NCBI GenBank assembly: GCA_902363575.1
Contig: CABJAJ010000002.1
Location: 310,001-374,000 of the forward strand
Direction of reading: 5' to 3'
Source of the DNA: Rikenellaceae bacterium
GTDB taxonomy: Bacteria; Bacteroidota; Bacteroidia; Bacteroidales; Rikenellaceae
Length of the DNA: 64,000 bases
In this document: positions 7,190 to 16,695 of the stretch, piece by piece
How positions within the stretch are numbered: position 1 is the stretch's first letter
Layout: each line of letters opens with the position of its first letter
Position numbers and translations under genes: made by a program
The notes under the pieces: model-generated
What the model was told of the DNA's origin: nothing
The model's input: only the letters and a program-made list of their open reading frames with translations
Databases searched by the model: none

Positions 7190-10120
7190 TTAACGCAAGG
7201 GCGGATGGGGCGCTCCGCCGCGGAAACCGCGCCCGGAGGAGGAACGGCTCATCCCCACGCCGTCGCCGTTCTTGCGGGGCTCGGCGACACCGTCGTAATC
7301 GCGGACGTTCTTCGAGCCGCGTTTGCCGAAATGCCGCAGGTTATAGACGAACTGCACGCAATAGTATCTTCCGATGACGCTGTTCAGCGCATTCTGTGTC
7401 CAGCCCGAACCGGTCGTACGGACAAAAGCCCGGTTCTGGTTGAACACATCGTTCACACCCACGCTGATTTCGCCCCGCTGACTGCGGAATACCTTCTTGC
7501 CCAGATAGAGGTTGCAGAGCAGGAATTCGTCGTTGTAATTGTTGGTAAATCCGACGTATTGCGTGTAGGAGGCGTTGCCCGTAAAGGTGAAACCTTTCCA
7601 GAATACCAGTTTCAGCGACGCCGAAGCCGTGTGGTTGAAGTAGCGGTTCTTCCCGGCCGACGAAGCCAGCGAATTGGTTGCCTCGTTGTAGGTGCCATCC
7701 CACGACAGGGTGAAATCCACATTTTCGGAGATGTTGCTGCCGAGCACCACGCGGGCGTCGTAGCCGATATTGTCGGCATCGTTGCGGGCGCTCACGCCAT
7801 TGGTCACTACGCGGCTGGGCACTACCGTATAATTGACACCCCCCATCACGTTGAGGTTACAACGCATGAAATTGAGCGGAAAACCGTAGCTCAGGTGCGT
7901 GCGCAGGCTCCAGTAGCCGTCCATATTGACCGGCTCGGTATATTGCAGCGGCCGGTAAACGGCCCCGTCGATATCCAGCTCCTTGCCGTACTCGATGCTA
8001 CGGGCGATATAGTTGGAGGTGTTTTGCAGCGAGAACATCCACATGAACGTGCGGCCCTTCTCGACGTTGGAATTGACGTAGTGGAAATTCACCCGATGGG
8101 TGTAGGAGGGGCGCAGCAGCGGATTACCCCGCGAGATGTATTGGGCATCGGATACGTCGTAAACACTCTGCAGGTCGGTGACGGACGGATTGTCCGTCGA
8201 GGAAAAGACAAACAGGCGCAGCGAATTTTCCCGGTTCAGGTTGAGCTGCCCCATCATAAAATAGGTCACGTTGTCGTAGGAATGACGTATGCGCTCGGAA
8301 TTTTTGTTTTCCACCTTGCCCGAGAGAGTCGATCGCTGGTAATAGATATTGGCCACGAACGTGTTGCGCTCTTTGGCATACCGGAAACCCGGGCCGATGC
8401 GGTTGGTGAAGTAGCCGCTGCGAAAGTCGTTCGACAGGAGCGGATCGGGAAGGAGCCCATCGATATTGAAATCATCGCCCGTACGATAAGCCTGCTTGTC
8501 GCTCTTCTGGAAATTGTAGGAGGCGCGGTACTGCATGCTCAATTGGGCGGTCTGGGATACGGGCTCCGTATAGGTAATGTTCCCGTCGAGCCGGTAGCTG
8601 TACGTCGGATTGACGACCCGCTGGTAAAGCAGGTCTGTCAATTCATCATCGGAGGGCCGCTGGTTGCCCGTGAACGGCTCGGCGATGTTGGAGTAGGAGT
8701 TCTGCTTGCGCGAGCGGTCGCTGTAATTGAGAAATCCGTCCACGGTGATCGTCCGGCCTGGCTTGCCCAATTTGGCCCGGTAAATGGCCGACGTGCGGAT
8801 GTTGTAGCCGTTGCGGAAGGCGTCGCTGAGGTTGTCGATCACCGTGTAGCCGCTCTCCCCGCGCTGGCTGCCTTTGGTCCAACTGTACGGATCGTTGGTC
8901 TGGAAGCTGAGGCCCGGGCGGATCATGAGCGACTGGTTGTCGGAGATCTTCCACTCGATGCGGGCGTTGAAGCGGTTGTTGTAATTGAGCGTGCGCGAAT
9001 AGCCGACGGTCTGGAGCGTGTCGATGGGAGAGGGGAGCACGTACCACTTATCCACGGTGGAGTAGTTCTTCGTGTTGGTGCCGTTGAAGAAATAGCTGCC
9101 CTGGAAAGTCACCTTCTTGCCCCACGTATCCGAATAGTTGATGCCGAACGCATTGACCGAGGCCACGCCGCTCTGGGGCCGCACCATGTATTGACCGACG
9201 CCGCGGCCGCGGCCGCCCCCTGCGGAGCCCGCCACGCCCAGAATGTCCTCGAACGAGAAATTCTGCTGGTTGATGTTGTTGAACAGCGCAATGAGCGACA
9301 CGCGGCTCGAACCGCTGAAAATATTGACGTTACCGCCGACGATGTACTTGTTGCGGGCTTCGGTCTCGGTATCGAAATCGTAGCCGTAACCGGCGTACAT
9401 CTTACCGAACTGCCCCTGACGCATATCCTTGTGCGTAACGATGTTGATGGCCTTGTACCCCTCGCCGTCGTCCATACCCGAAAATTCGGCCTGGTCGCTG
9501 AGCTTGTTGTACACCTCGATCCGGTCCACGGCCTGTGCGGGCAGCGACTTGATGGCCGAGGTGACGTCGTCCCCGAAGAACTCCTTGCCATCGACAAAAA
9601 CCTTCTGCACCGTTTCGCCCTGGGCCGAGACCTCGCCGTCGGTGACGGTGATGCCCGGCATTTTCTTGAGCAATCCCTCCACGTCGGCGTCGCCCGCCAC
9701 CTTGAATGCCCCGGCGTTGTAGCTTACCGTGTCGCCCCGCTGCGAGGTGCGCATCGACCGCACCTCCTTGACCACGTTTTCGATTTTGGTCGCCTCTTCG
9801 CGCATCTCGACGGTGCCCAGATCCTGCCGGGGTGCCGTGATGCGAACGGTCGTTTCATAGGGCTCGTACCCCAGAAATGTGATTTTGAGCGTATATTGGC
9901 CGTATGCCATGCCATCGATGCCGATCGCCCCCCTATATCCCGAGGTGTAATACTTCTTCTGCTCCGGCTTCGTAACCGGCGCCACCTCGATGACCGCACC
10001 CGGAATGCCCTCTCCCGTTTCGGCATCCACCAACGTGGCATGCACTGCTCCGCTGCGCTGGGCGCGGGCGCTCAGCACGACGGATAAAACGAGCAGCAGG
10101 GAGAGGAGAATTTTTTTCAT
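7190..10120 (-). CDS. Outer-membrane beta-barrel protein, TonB-receptor-like
   Basis: This 976-residue protein has a signal peptide (MKKILLSLLLVLSVVLSARA), then a carboxypeptidase-regulatory-like domain (residues about 25-115, with AETGEGIPGAVIEV). A plug-like region follows (VFVDGKEFFGDDVTSAIKSL; AVDRIEVYNKLSDQAEFSGM), then a long C-terminal beta-barrel of the OMP_b-brl_3 type. Relatives are described as TonB-dependent receptor-like outer-membrane proteins; no SusD partner is adjacent, so it is not a classical SusCD pair. The C-terminus ends in a Gly/Arg-rich tail. It is monocistronic, with its own promoter and terminator. Ligand unknown. Confidence 0.85.
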   Translation of the reverse strand: MKKILLSLLLVLSVVLSARAQRSGAVHATLVDAETGEGIPGAVIEVAPVTKPEQKKYYTSGYRGAIGIDGMAYGQYTLKITFLGYEPYETTVRITAPRQDLGTVEMREEATKIENVVKEVRSMRTSQRGDTVSYNAGAFKVAGDADVEGLLKKMPGITVTDGEVSAQGETVQKVFVDGKEFFGDDVTSAIKSLPAQAVDRIEVYNKLSDQAEFSGMDDGEGYKAINIVTHKDMRQGQFGKMYAGYGYDFDTETEARNKYIVGGNVNIFSGSSRVSLIALFNNINQQNFSFEDILGVAGSAGGGRGRGVGQYMVRPQSGVASVNAFGINYSDTWGKKVTFQGSYFFNGTNTKNYSTVDKWYVLPSPIDTLQTVGYSRTLNYNNRFNARIEWKISDNQSLMIRPGLSFQTNDPYSWTKGSQRGESGYTVIDNLSDAFRNGYNIRTSAIYRAKLGKPGRTITVDGFLNYSDRSRKQNSYSNIAEPFTGNQRPSDDELTDLLYQRVVNPTYSYRLDGNITYTEPVSQTAQLSMQYRASYNFQKSDKQAYRTGDDFNIDGLLPDPLLSNDFRSGYFTNRIGPGFRYAKERNTFVANIYYQRSTLSGKVENKNSERIRHSYDNVTYFMMGQLNLNRENSLRLFVFSSTDNPSVTDLQSVYDVSDAQYISRGNPLLRPSYTHRVNFHYVNSNVEKGRTFMWMFSLQNTSNYIARSIEYGKELDIDGAVYRPLQYTEPVNMDGYWSLRTHLSYGFPLNFMRCNLNVMGGVNYTVVPSRVVTNGVSARNDADNIGYDARVVLGSNISENVDFTLSWDGTYNEATNSLASSAGKNRYFNHTASASLKLVFWKGFTFTGNASYTQYVGFTNNYNDEFLLCNLYLGKKVFRSQRGEISVGVNDVFNQNRAFVRTTGSGWTQNALNSVIGRYYCVQFVYNLRHFGKRGSKNVRDYDGVAEPRKNGDGVGMSRSSSGRGFRGGAPHPPLR

Positions 10121-10154
10121 TTTCGTTTCCTGGACTTACCTTGAAAACATAAGG

Positions 10155-10162
10155 CAAATATA
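10155..10162 (-). promoter_or_regulatory. Promoter -7 box of outer-membrane gene
   Basis: On the minus strand this reads TATATTTG, an exact TAnnTTTG match, 34 bases upstream of the start at 10120. Confidence 0.55.
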
Positions 10163-10206
10163 AGGATTATTTCCCGTCGAATCGTTCCGCAGCCGGGTGA
10201 AACGAC

Positions 10207-10238
10207 AAAAAAAGGGTGCCAGCCGACAGCCGACACCC
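10207..10238 (-). terminator. Terminator downstream of DUF4890 gene
   Basis: On the minus strand an imperfect hairpin closed by GGGTG/CACCC is followed by seven T, placed 30 bases after the stop of the DUF4890 gene. Confidence 0.6.
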
Positions 10239-10268
10239 GTGAACGCTCAACGGGCATGCACGCCGCCG

Positions 10269-10760
10269 CTAACGGTTGCGCCTGTTTCGGCCCTTGTCGG
10301 GACAGGCCTGTCCGTTGCAATCCTGCATCCGGCCCTGCCCCTTATGCCACTTCTCGCCCTTGAAATGGCCGCGGCGACCGTCGCACATCTTCTGCTGCAT
10401 CTCACTCCATTTGGCATATTGCTCCGGCGTGAGAATCCGTTTCATCTGGGCATCCCGGTCGGCCTGGTAGGTTTTCCATTTGGCCGCCATCTGCTCCCGG
10501 CGTGCCTCGGCCTCCTTGCGATGCTGCACGGCGTTCTGCGCGTCTTTCAGGTTGAGCTGATAGACCTGCTTGGCCTGAGCGTCGGTGAGGGTGAGCTCGC
10601 GCGAAAGCCGCTCCGTGCGTTTCTCGGCCATCTGCTCGGGCGTCATGTTCATCATCCTTTCGCACGGCCTGCCGTCGCAGGGCTGGTCGGCATTGTTCTG
10701 CGCGGCCGCGCCGCACACCATAAATACGGCCATCAGGGCCGAAACAAAGATTGTTTTCAT
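10269..10760 (-). CDS. DUF4890 family secreted helical protein
   Basis: This 163-residue protein starts with a signal peptide (MKTIFVSALMAVFMVCGAAAQ) and continues as a charged helical domain with MTPEQMAEKRTERLSREL and ILTPEQYAKWSEMQ. The pattern resembles DUF4890 and the wider Spy/CpxP-like periplasmic helical proteins. The C-terminus is Gly/Arg/Lys rich with several Cys. Spy/CpxP relatives act in envelope stress; whether this one does is inference. It has its own promoter and terminator and may not belong to either neighbouring operon. Confidence 0.75.
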   Translation of the reverse strand: MKTIFVSALMAVFMVCGAAAQNNADQPCDGRPCERMMNMTPEQMAEKRTERLSRELTLTDAQAKQVYQLNLKDAQNAVQHRKEAEARREQMAAKWKTYQADRDAQMKRILTPEQYAKWSEMQQKMCDGRRGHFKGEKWHKGQGRMQDCNGQACPDKGRNRRNR

Positions 10761-10814
10761 ACGTTACTCAATTCGTTCGACTTTTTTTAAGGAACTCGTT
10801 TCCCGGTTCCTATG

Positions 10815-10822
10815 CAAAGGTA
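10815..10822 (-). promoter_or_regulatory. Promoter -7 box of DUF4890 gene
   Basis: The minus strand reads TACCTTTG, an exact TAnnTTTG match, 54 bases before the start codon at 10760. Confidence 0.5.
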
Positions 10823-10887
10823 ACGCCAGAGTCGTCAGAGCGGTGGGGATATTCCGGTCAATCGGTTAATTTGCAGGGACGAACCGC

Positions 10888-11649
10888 CTACTCGGCGGGC
10901 TGAACCGCCCGAAGCCACTGCTTGAATTCGGGTACGCGAGCCTTCGAGATGACGATCCGCTCGGGCGTCGGCACCGTGAGCGCGAGCGAAAGACGGCTGC
11001 CGAACCACACCGCGATCTCCCGCACGGCAACGCGTGCGACGATGAACTGGCGGTTGGCACGGAAAAAGTCGTTGTCGGGCAGCACCGCCTGCAAGGATTC
11101 GAGCGTGCGGTCCAGCGGATATTCCTCGCCCTGGAACGTACAGGCCGTCACCCGTTCGTTGGCCGTGTAGAAGAATGCGATCCGGTCGCGGTCGAGCGGC
11201 ACGATCTTGTCCCGCACATGCACCAGGAAAACTCGTTCGCGGCGTGCGGCGTTCATCGTGCGGACCCGTTCGGGATAGGCGGCGCGTTCGCCTCCCGAAA
11301 GCCGGGCGAGCTTTTGCAAGGCCCGTTGCAGGTCGGCCGGGTTGATCGGTTTGAGCAGGTAATCGATGCTGTTCACCCGGAACGCTTCGAGCGCATACCG
11401 GTCATATGCTGTGGTAAAGACGACCGGCACATTTACCTCCACACGGTCGAAAATGCGGAACGACTCGCCGTCGGCCAGATGGATGTCCATGAACAGCAGG
11501 TCGGGCTGCTCGCGCTCGCGCAGCCATGCGACGCTCTCCTCGACGGTTTCGATCGTCGCGAGCACCTCCACGTCGGGAGCGATCTCTCGCAGGATGGCTT
11601 GCAGATTGACCGCTGCAGCGGTCTCGTCCTCGATGATGAGCGCTTTCAT
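10888..11649 (-). CDS. LytTR response regulator
   Basis: This 253-residue regulator has an N-terminal receiver domain (ALIIEDETAAAVNLQAIL; phosphoacceptor Asp in LLFMDIHLADGES; conserved Lys in YLLKPINPADL) and a C-terminal LytTR DNA-binding domain from about residue 150. Its start overlaps the kinase stop by four bases, so the two are translationally coupled. The start is ATG 11649, where the receiver fold begins; the longer open frame upstream is a shadow of the kinase. It is the last gene of the mazG / carbonic anhydrase / kinase / regulator operon. Target genes cannot be read from the sequence. It is a paralogue of the regulator at 46863. Confidence 0.9.
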   Translation of the reverse strand: MKALIIEDETAAAVNLQAILREIAPDVEVLATIETVEESVAWLREREQPDLLFMDIHLADGESFRIFDRVEVNVPVVFTTAYDRYALEAFRVNSIDYLLKPINPADLQRALQKLARLSGGERAAYPERVRTMNAARRERVFLVHVRDKIVPLDRDRIAFFYTANERVTACTFQGEEYPLDRTLESLQAVLPDNDFFRANRQFIVARVAVREIAVWFGSRLSLALTVPTPERIVISKARVPEFKQWLRAVQPAE

Positions 11650-12998
11650 GGTTGGGATGGTTTGGGTACAGCGGGTTTTTGCAGCGGCAGACGCACGGTA
11701 AACCGCTCGTCGGTTTCGACCACCTCGATCGGCTGTCCCGTGATGAGCAGCCAGCGGCTGCGCAGATTCTCGAGCCCGATGCCGGTCGAGGGTGCCCGCT
11801 CCGGCCGGGGGATTTTCGGATTGGAGACCACGAGCTGCTCGCCCTCCGTGCGGATCGAAATACGGAAAGGATGGCTCCGGGTAATCATATTGTGCTTGAC
11901 GGCATTGTCGATCAGTGGTTGCAGCGTAAGCGAGGGGAGCGTTCGGTCTGCGAGCGAACGGTCGATCTCCACGTCGAAAAAGAGTTTGTCGGCATAGCGG
12001 ATTTTGAACAGGTAGCCGTATGCCTCGGCGAAACGCAGCTCTTCGGCCAGCGTGGAGGTGGTATTCTGGCCGTTTTGCAGGATATAACGGAACGTATAGG
12101 AGAGCTGGTCGATATAGACCAGGGCTTTCCGCTCCTCCCGCTCCCGCACGAGCATCGATAGCGAGTTGAGCGAGTTGAAGAAGAAGTGGGGGTTGATCTG
12201 ATTGACCAGCATGTTGTAGCGCGTCGAGAGGTTTTCGGTCTTGAGCCGTTCGTTCTCGACCTCCACGGCCTGCCGCTGGAGCATCAGGAAGAAGATCCGT
12301 CCGTAAAGGATCGACACCACCACAGCGAACGAGCAGCGCAGCAGCAGGACGTAGTCCAGGGAGTGTTCGCTCATGAAGTGCGCGATGATCTGTCCCGTCC
12401 GCCAGCGATGCACAGGAGCCACGAAATAGAGCGCTGCCGCAGCGACCAGACACCAGCAGCAACGCCGCACGAAACAGCGCAGCGAAGCGTTGCGCCGGTC
12501 GATGCCGGCCGTGAGGATCGTGAGCAGGATGAACGACAGAAGAAAGTAGTACAACAACTGCAACGCAAGCTCCACGCTTTCGCGCGGCCGGTTGTAAACC
12601 ATGCTGTATTCGACCCGCTGGCCGTTGCGCTCGCGGATGTCGGCCAGCGCATAGTGACCGCCGGGCAGGGTCGGCGGCGTCGCCGCCACGACCAGCCGGT
12701 CGCCATCCTTCAGCTCGAAGCGACGCACGCGAGATGCGGAGATGTAAACGCTGTCCACCCCGGCATCGTCCCCGTACCGAAGGTATCCGTGTCCGTCCGC
12801 AGAGACGACGAGCGTGCCGGTTCCCGCGATCTCCTCCGACTGTCCGAACGGAGAGCCCTGAGGCCGTTCGTACCGCTGATCCACGGCCAGGAGCAGCAGG
12901 TAGGAGAAATTGACCACCAGGCTGATGGCCGCCGCGACGAGCAGGTTCAGAATCGCATCCGCATATCGGGAACGGATATTCATCGCCTCAGTGCTCAT
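11646..12998 (-). CDS. LytS/YehU-type sensor histidine kinase
   Basis: This 450-residue membrane kinase has an N-terminal span (NLLVAAAISLVVNFSYLLLL), an extracytoplasmic region of about 90 residues, then three more spans (around 145-250). The cytoplasmic kinase has the His_kinase domain motif NQINPHFFFNSLNSL (phosphorylated His in NPHF) and an ATPase domain (LIDNAVKHN; GIGLENLRSRW). Both ends overlap neighbours by four bases: its start with the carbonic-anhydrase-like stop, and its stop with the regulator start. The signal sensed is unknown. Confidence 0.88.
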   Translation of the reverse strand: MSTEAMNIRSRYADAILNLLVAAAISLVVNFSYLLLLAVDQRYERPQGSPFGQSEEIAGTGTLVVSADGHGYLRYGDDAGVDSVYISASRVRRFELKDGDRLVVAATPPTLPGGHYALADIRERNGQRVEYSMVYNRPRESVELALQLLYYFLLSFILLTILTAGIDRRNASLRCFVRRCCWCLVAAAALYFVAPVHRWRTGQIIAHFMSEHSLDYVLLLRCSFAVVVSILYGRIFFLMLQRQAVEVENERLKTENLSTRYNMLVNQINPHFFFNSLNSLSMLVREREERKALVYIDQLSYTFRYILQNGQNTTSTLAEELRFAEAYGYLFKIRYADKLFFDVEIDRSLADRTLPSLTLQPLIDNAVKHNMITRSHPFRISIRTEGEQLVVSNPKIPRPERAPSTGIGLENLRSRWLLITGQPIEVVETDERFTVRLPLQKPAVPKPSQP

Positions 12999-13519
12999 TC
13001 ATACCACGAGGCGTACATGCGATAATCGCGCGCCGTGCGGCGGATGATCTCTTCCCGCTGTTCCGGGGTCACATCCTTGACCTTTTTCGCCGGCACGCCC
13101 GCATAGACCGAGTCGGGTTCCAGTCTGGCGTTGGAGAGCACCAGCGCATTGGCCGCGATGATGCAGCCCGGCGGAACCACGGCATTGTCGAGGATCGTCG
13201 CCCCCATGCCGATCAGACAGTCGTCGCCGATCACGGCCCCATGGATCACCGCATTGTGCCCGATGGATACGTCGCTGCCAATATGGGTCTGCGAAGGGTG
13301 CTTCGACCCGTCATAAAGCGTGTGGATCACCACGCCGTCCTGGATGTTCGTGCGGTCGCCGATGGTGATGGTGTTCACGTCGCCCCGCAGTACGGCATTG
13401 AACCAGATCGAGCAGTCGCGCCCGACGCTTACGTCGCCCAACAGCACGGCCGTGTCGGCCAGCCAGGTATTCTCTCCCACGCGGGGCGTGTGTCCCCGCA
13501 CCTCTTTGATTAAAGCCAT
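12995..13519 (-). CDS. Gamma-carbonic anhydrase-like hexapeptide protein
   Basis: This 174-residue protein is a left-handed beta-helix of the gamma-carbonic-anhydrase/PaaY/YrdA family. Hexapeptide turns are seen throughout (DCSIWFNAVLRGDVNTITIG; TNIQDGVVIHTLYD). The zinc ligands of the family fit H in VVIHTLYD, and H in IGHNAVIHGAVI. Family members form trimers; some hydrate CO2 or act on thioesters, and many have no measurable activity. ATG 13519 is chosen because the fold starts there. It lies 10 bases after mazG and overlaps the kinase by four bases. Confidence 0.88.
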   Translation of the reverse strand: MALIKEVRGHTPRVGENTWLADTAVLLGDVSVGRDCSIWFNAVLRGDVNTITIGDRTNIQDGVVIHTLYDGSKHPSQTHIGSDVSIGHNAVIHGAVIGDDCLIGMGATILDNAVVPPGCIIAANALVLSNARLEPDSVYAGVPAKKVKDVTPEQREEIIRRTARDYRMYASWYE

Positions 13520-13529
13520 ATCGATAATT

Positions 13530-14324
13530 TTATTTTTTCGTACATTCCGTTTTCGCCTCCTGCCAGAGCGCCTCCATCCTTTCCATCGGAAGTTCGTGCA
13601 GCGTTCGGCCCTCGGCTTCGGCCCGCTCCTCCATGTAGTTGAACCGGGCCATGAATTTCTTGTTCGTGCGCTCGAGCGCCGCCTCGGGATCGATGCCGTA
13701 GAGCCGGCAGGCGTTGATGAGGGCGAAAAACAGGTCGCCGAACTCGCCCTCGAGATCGGCGCTTTCACCGCCCCGCATCTCGGCTTCGATTTCGCCGATC
13801 TCCTCCCTGACCTTCTCCCACACCTCCTCGGGCCGCTCCCAGTCGAACCCCGTGGCCGCGGCTTTCTCGCCCATGCGGTAGGCCTTGACCATCGCCGGCA
13901 GGCTCACGGGGACACCGCCCAGCGTGCCGCTCTTGCGCTTTTTCTTGCGGAGCTTGAGGGCCTCCCAGTTCTCTTTCACCTGGTCGGGGGTATCGGCCTC
14001 CACGTCTCCATATACGTGGGGATGGCGATAAACGAGCTTATCGCAGAGCGAATCGACCAGTCCCGCGTAATCGAACGCTCCGGCCTCCTGCCCCAGTTTG
14101 GCATAGAACACCACGTGCAGCAACAGATCGCCGGCCTCCTCCTTGATCGCCTCCAGGTTGACGTCGGTGATTGCGTCGGCCAGTTCATAGGTCTCCTCGA
14201 TCGTGTTGCCGCGCAACGATTCAAAGGTCTGCTTGCGGTCCCAGGGACACTTCTCGCGCAGCGTATCCATGATATCGAGCAGGCGCAGGGTAGCTTCCAG
14301 TCGTTTATCTTCCATATCGAACAA
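13530..14324 (-). CDS. mazG: Nucleoside triphosphate pyrophosphohydrolase MazG
   Basis: This 264-residue protein hydrolyses non-canonical NTPs to NMP and pyrophosphate. It has the two tandem MazG domains of the bacterial enzyme: the first with CPWDRKQTFESLRGNTIEE and EEAGDLLLHVVFYAKL, the second with EVWEKVREEIGEIEAE and EFGDLFFALINACRL, giving the metal-binding EExxE...D patterns. The start could also be the ATG at 14315. It is the first gene of a four-gene minus-strand operon and is divergent from the hexosaminidase gene. Confidence 0.92.
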   Translation of the reverse strand: MFDMEDKRLEATLRLLDIMDTLREKCPWDRKQTFESLRGNTIEETYELADAITDVNLEAIKEEAGDLLLHVVFYAKLGQEAGAFDYAGLVDSLCDKLVYRHPHVYGDVEADTPDQVKENWEALKLRKKKRKSGTLGGVPVSLPAMVKAYRMGEKAAATGFDWERPEEVWEKVREEIGEIEAEMRGGESADLEGEFGDLFFALINACRLYGIDPEAALERTNKKFMARFNYMEERAEAEGRTLHELPMERMEALWQEAKTECTKK

Positions 14325-14332
14325 TCGTTTCG

Positions 14333-14340
14333 CAAAGATA
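14333..14340 (-). promoter_or_regulatory. Promoter -7 box of mazG operon
   Basis: The minus strand reads TATCTTTG, an exact consensus match, eight bases before the mazG start, which suggests a very short leader or use of the ATG at 14315. Confidence 0.55.
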
Positions 14341-14361
14341 ACTTATTTTGCAGGAAAAAAG

Positions 14362-14369
14362 TATCTTTG
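14362..14369 (+). promoter_or_regulatory. Promoter -7 box of hexosaminidase gene
   Basis: TATCTTTG matches the consensus exactly and is 21 bases before the ATG at 14391. It is only 21 bases from the divergent mazG box, so the two promoters must share DNA. Confidence 0.55.
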
Positions 14370-14390
14370 CAACAGACAAATTTCCGCGCC

Positions 14391-16562
14391 ATGAATCGAC
14401 TTCTTCCCCTGCTCTCCCTGCTGCTGTGCCTCTCCGCTTCCGGCGCCGGGCTGCTGCCCGTTCCCCGGTGCGACACGCCCGCCGACGGAACATTCCTGCT
14501 CGACGGCAGCGTAACGCTGTGCTGCGAAACCGCGCTGGAGCCGCTCGCCCGGTATGTCACGACGTATGTTCCGCTCCGTCGCACGGCATCCCGCTGCCCC
14601 GCCGACCGCTGTATGGTCCTGCGCACCGACGAGGCGCTGGCCCCCGAAGCGTATGTGTTGCGCATCGCCCCCGGGCGGGTCGAGATCGCGGGCGGCGCTT
14701 ACGGCGGCGTGTTCAACGGTGTGCAAACCCTGTTTCAACTCCTCCCGGACGACGTGTATGCCGGACGGCTCCGGCTTCCCGTGCGGCTGGATTGCCGCAC
14801 CGTCGAGGATGGCCCCCGGTTCGGTTACCGGGGCATGATGCTCGACGTGGCGCGCACGTGGATCGATCTGCCTCATGTGAAACGTTATATAGACCTGCTC
14901 GCTTACCACAAAATCAATAAGCTGCATTTCCATCTGGCCGATGATGAAGGGTGGCGCATCGAAATCCGATCCCATCCCGAACTGACGGCAATCGGGGCCT
15001 GGCGGGGCGGGGATTCCCCGATCCGGGCCGTTTACGGCAGATGGGACGAGAAGTACGGTGGTTACTACACGCAGGACGAGTTGCGCGAGCTGGTCGCCTA
15101 TGCCGCCGTGCGCAACATCGAAATCATCCCGGAAATCGACCTGCCGGGCCACAGCCGCGCCATCGCGCACGTACGTCCAGAAATCCTCTGCGCCTACCGT
15201 CCCGACACCGGCCCTTCGGGCGGCTACGACGAGCGGAACGTGTGGTGCGCGGCCCGGGAGGAGAACTATGCGCTGCTGGAGGATATCCTGAGCGAGGTAT
15301 GCGCGATTTTCCCGTCGCCTTACATCCACATAGGCGGCGACGAGGTCGAGACCGCCCAATGGCGGCGCTGCCCCGACTGCATGGCCCTGATGAAACGTCG
15401 TGGCATGAGCGCCCCGGAGCAGTTGCAGGACTATTTCATGGAGCGTCTGGCAGGCATCCTGCGCGACCAAGGCAAACTGCCCGCCGTCTGGGACGAGGCA
15501 TCGCTACGGGGAAAACTCACCCACGACGCCCGCGTACACGGATGGCAGAGCGTCGGGACTTGCCTTGCCGCAACAGCGAAAGGATACCGCACGGTGGTGA
15601 TGCCCGGGGCCTGGTTCTATTTCGATATGCGGCAGTCGCCCGAAGAGGACGGCCACGTCTGGGCGGCCATATTCGACGCCGAAAAAACCCGCGGTTTCGA
15701 TTTCGCCGCCCAGGGTTTCACGCCCGCACAGATGGCCCGTGTCGAGGGGGTCGAAGCCACTTTTTTCAGCGAACTCTACCTGTCGCACGGCCCCGAATCG
15801 CCCGCCTACCTCGACTATATGTGCTTTCCGCGCCTGTGCGCACTGGCCGAGCTGGGGTGGAGCGGCAAAGGGGACGACGCGGCGGGATTCCGATCCCGGC
15901 TGACGGCGGCCCACAACGACCGCATGGCCGCCATGCACATCGGATTCCGACTCTTCCCGCCCGAAGTGACCTACCGGGACGGGGTGCTGCACGTCGTCAC
16001 AGACGACGGATCGGTCGTCCGCTTTACGGAGGACGGCGTGAGCGCACCCGACGCATCGGCTCCCGTATGGAAAGGGCCGCTGCATACCGACGAGCCGCAC
16101 CGCTATCTGTTTCGCAGCTTCTACAAGACGGGCCGCAGTCCGGTCGTCGCGCATGCTTCCCATTACCGTACCGTCTCGCCCGCATTTACGCTCACCAGTT
16201 CGATGCCAGCGACCGAGCGCAACCCTTTCTCACGCGCGGAATCCTACAAGGGGCACGCCCGCACCCGTCGGGCTCCGCGTCCCGGGGACTGGGTGCTCTA
16301 TACTTTCCCGAAGCCGCTCGTCTGCCGCGAAATCACGATACGCACCGGTTACGAACACCTACCCAAAGCGAACATTACCGCCGGGAATGTCGAGGTGAGC
16401 TGCGACGGCCGCACGTTCGTGCCGGCCGGCACGCTCGAGGACGGCTGCCTGACCCTGCGACCCGAACGCCCTCTGCGGGCCGTGAGGATCGTTTCGACGT
16501 GCGAGGGCAACGGCTGTTCGTTCGTGGTGCTGCCGGCTCCGATCGTGAAACCCCTGCTCTGA
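14391..16562 (+). CDS. Beta-N-acetylhexosaminidase, GH20
   Basis: This 723-residue secreted or envelope enzyme removes terminal N-acetyl-hexosamines from glycans. It has a signal peptide (MNRLLPLLSLLLCLSASGAG), a GH20b N-terminal domain, then the GH20 barrel starting near FGYRGMMLDVARTWIDLPHV, with KLHFHLADDEGWRIEI. The catalytic Asp-Glu pair is D317-E318 in HIGGDEVETAQW. A C-terminal beta-rich region (from about 600) resembles a carbohydrate-binding or chitobiase-C domain. ATG 14391 is chosen over the long upstream open frame, which is antisense to mazG and the carbonic-anhydrase-like gene. Host mucin glycans are a likely substrate in a gut species, by inference. Confidence 0.93.
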   Translation: MNRLLPLLSLLLCLSASGAGLLPVPRCDTPADGTFLLDGSVTLCCETALEPLARYVTTYVPLRRTASRCPADRCMVLRTDEALAPEAYVLRIAPGRVEIAGGAYGGVFNGVQTLFQLLPDDVYAGRLRLPVRLDCRTVEDGPRFGYRGMMLDVARTWIDLPHVKRYIDLLAYHKINKLHFHLADDEGWRIEIRSHPELTAIGAWRGGDSPIRAVYGRWDEKYGGYYTQDELRELVAYAAVRNIEIIPEIDLPGHSRAIAHVRPEILCAYRPDTGPSGGYDERNVWCAAREENYALLEDILSEVCAIFPSPYIHIGGDEVETAQWRRCPDCMALMKRRGMSAPEQLQDYFMERLAGILRDQGKLPAVWDEASLRGKLTHDARVHGWQSVGTCLAATAKGYRTVVMPGAWFYFDMRQSPEEDGHVWAAIFDAEKTRGFDFAAQGFTPAQMARVEGVEATFFSELYLSHGPESPAYLDYMCFPRLCALAELGWSGKGDDAAGFRSRLTAAHNDRMAAMHIGFRLFPPEVTYRDGVLHVVTDDGSVVRFTEDGVSAPDASAPVWKGPLHTDEPHRYLFRSFYKTGRSPVVAHASHYRTVSPAFTLTSSMPATERNPFSRAESYKGHARTRRAPRPGDWVLYTFPKPLVCREITIRTGYEHLPKANITAGNVEVSCDGRTFVPAGTLEDGCLTLRPERPLRAVRIVSTCEGNGCSFVVLPAPIVKPLL

Positions 16563-16695
16563 ACCATGCCCGCAGCGGCCAAAGGGGAAGTGCCGAGCCC
16601 GATCCGCTCGACCGCAGATCCGGCGGGGCATCGCTTTTGCATGTACGGGCACAGGCCCGCACCTTTTCCGCAGGCCGAATTAAACGGTATGTAAG

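Noticed and set aside
7205..10087. 960-codon plus-strand open frame
   Set aside because: It is entirely antisense to the outer-membrane protein gene; GC-rich codons rarely give stops in this frame. The protein lacks any recognisable start or domain.
13320..14390. Upstream in-frame extension of the hexosaminidase
   Set aside because: It is antisense to mazG and the carbonic-anhydrase-like gene; the signal peptide and promoter both place the start at 14391.
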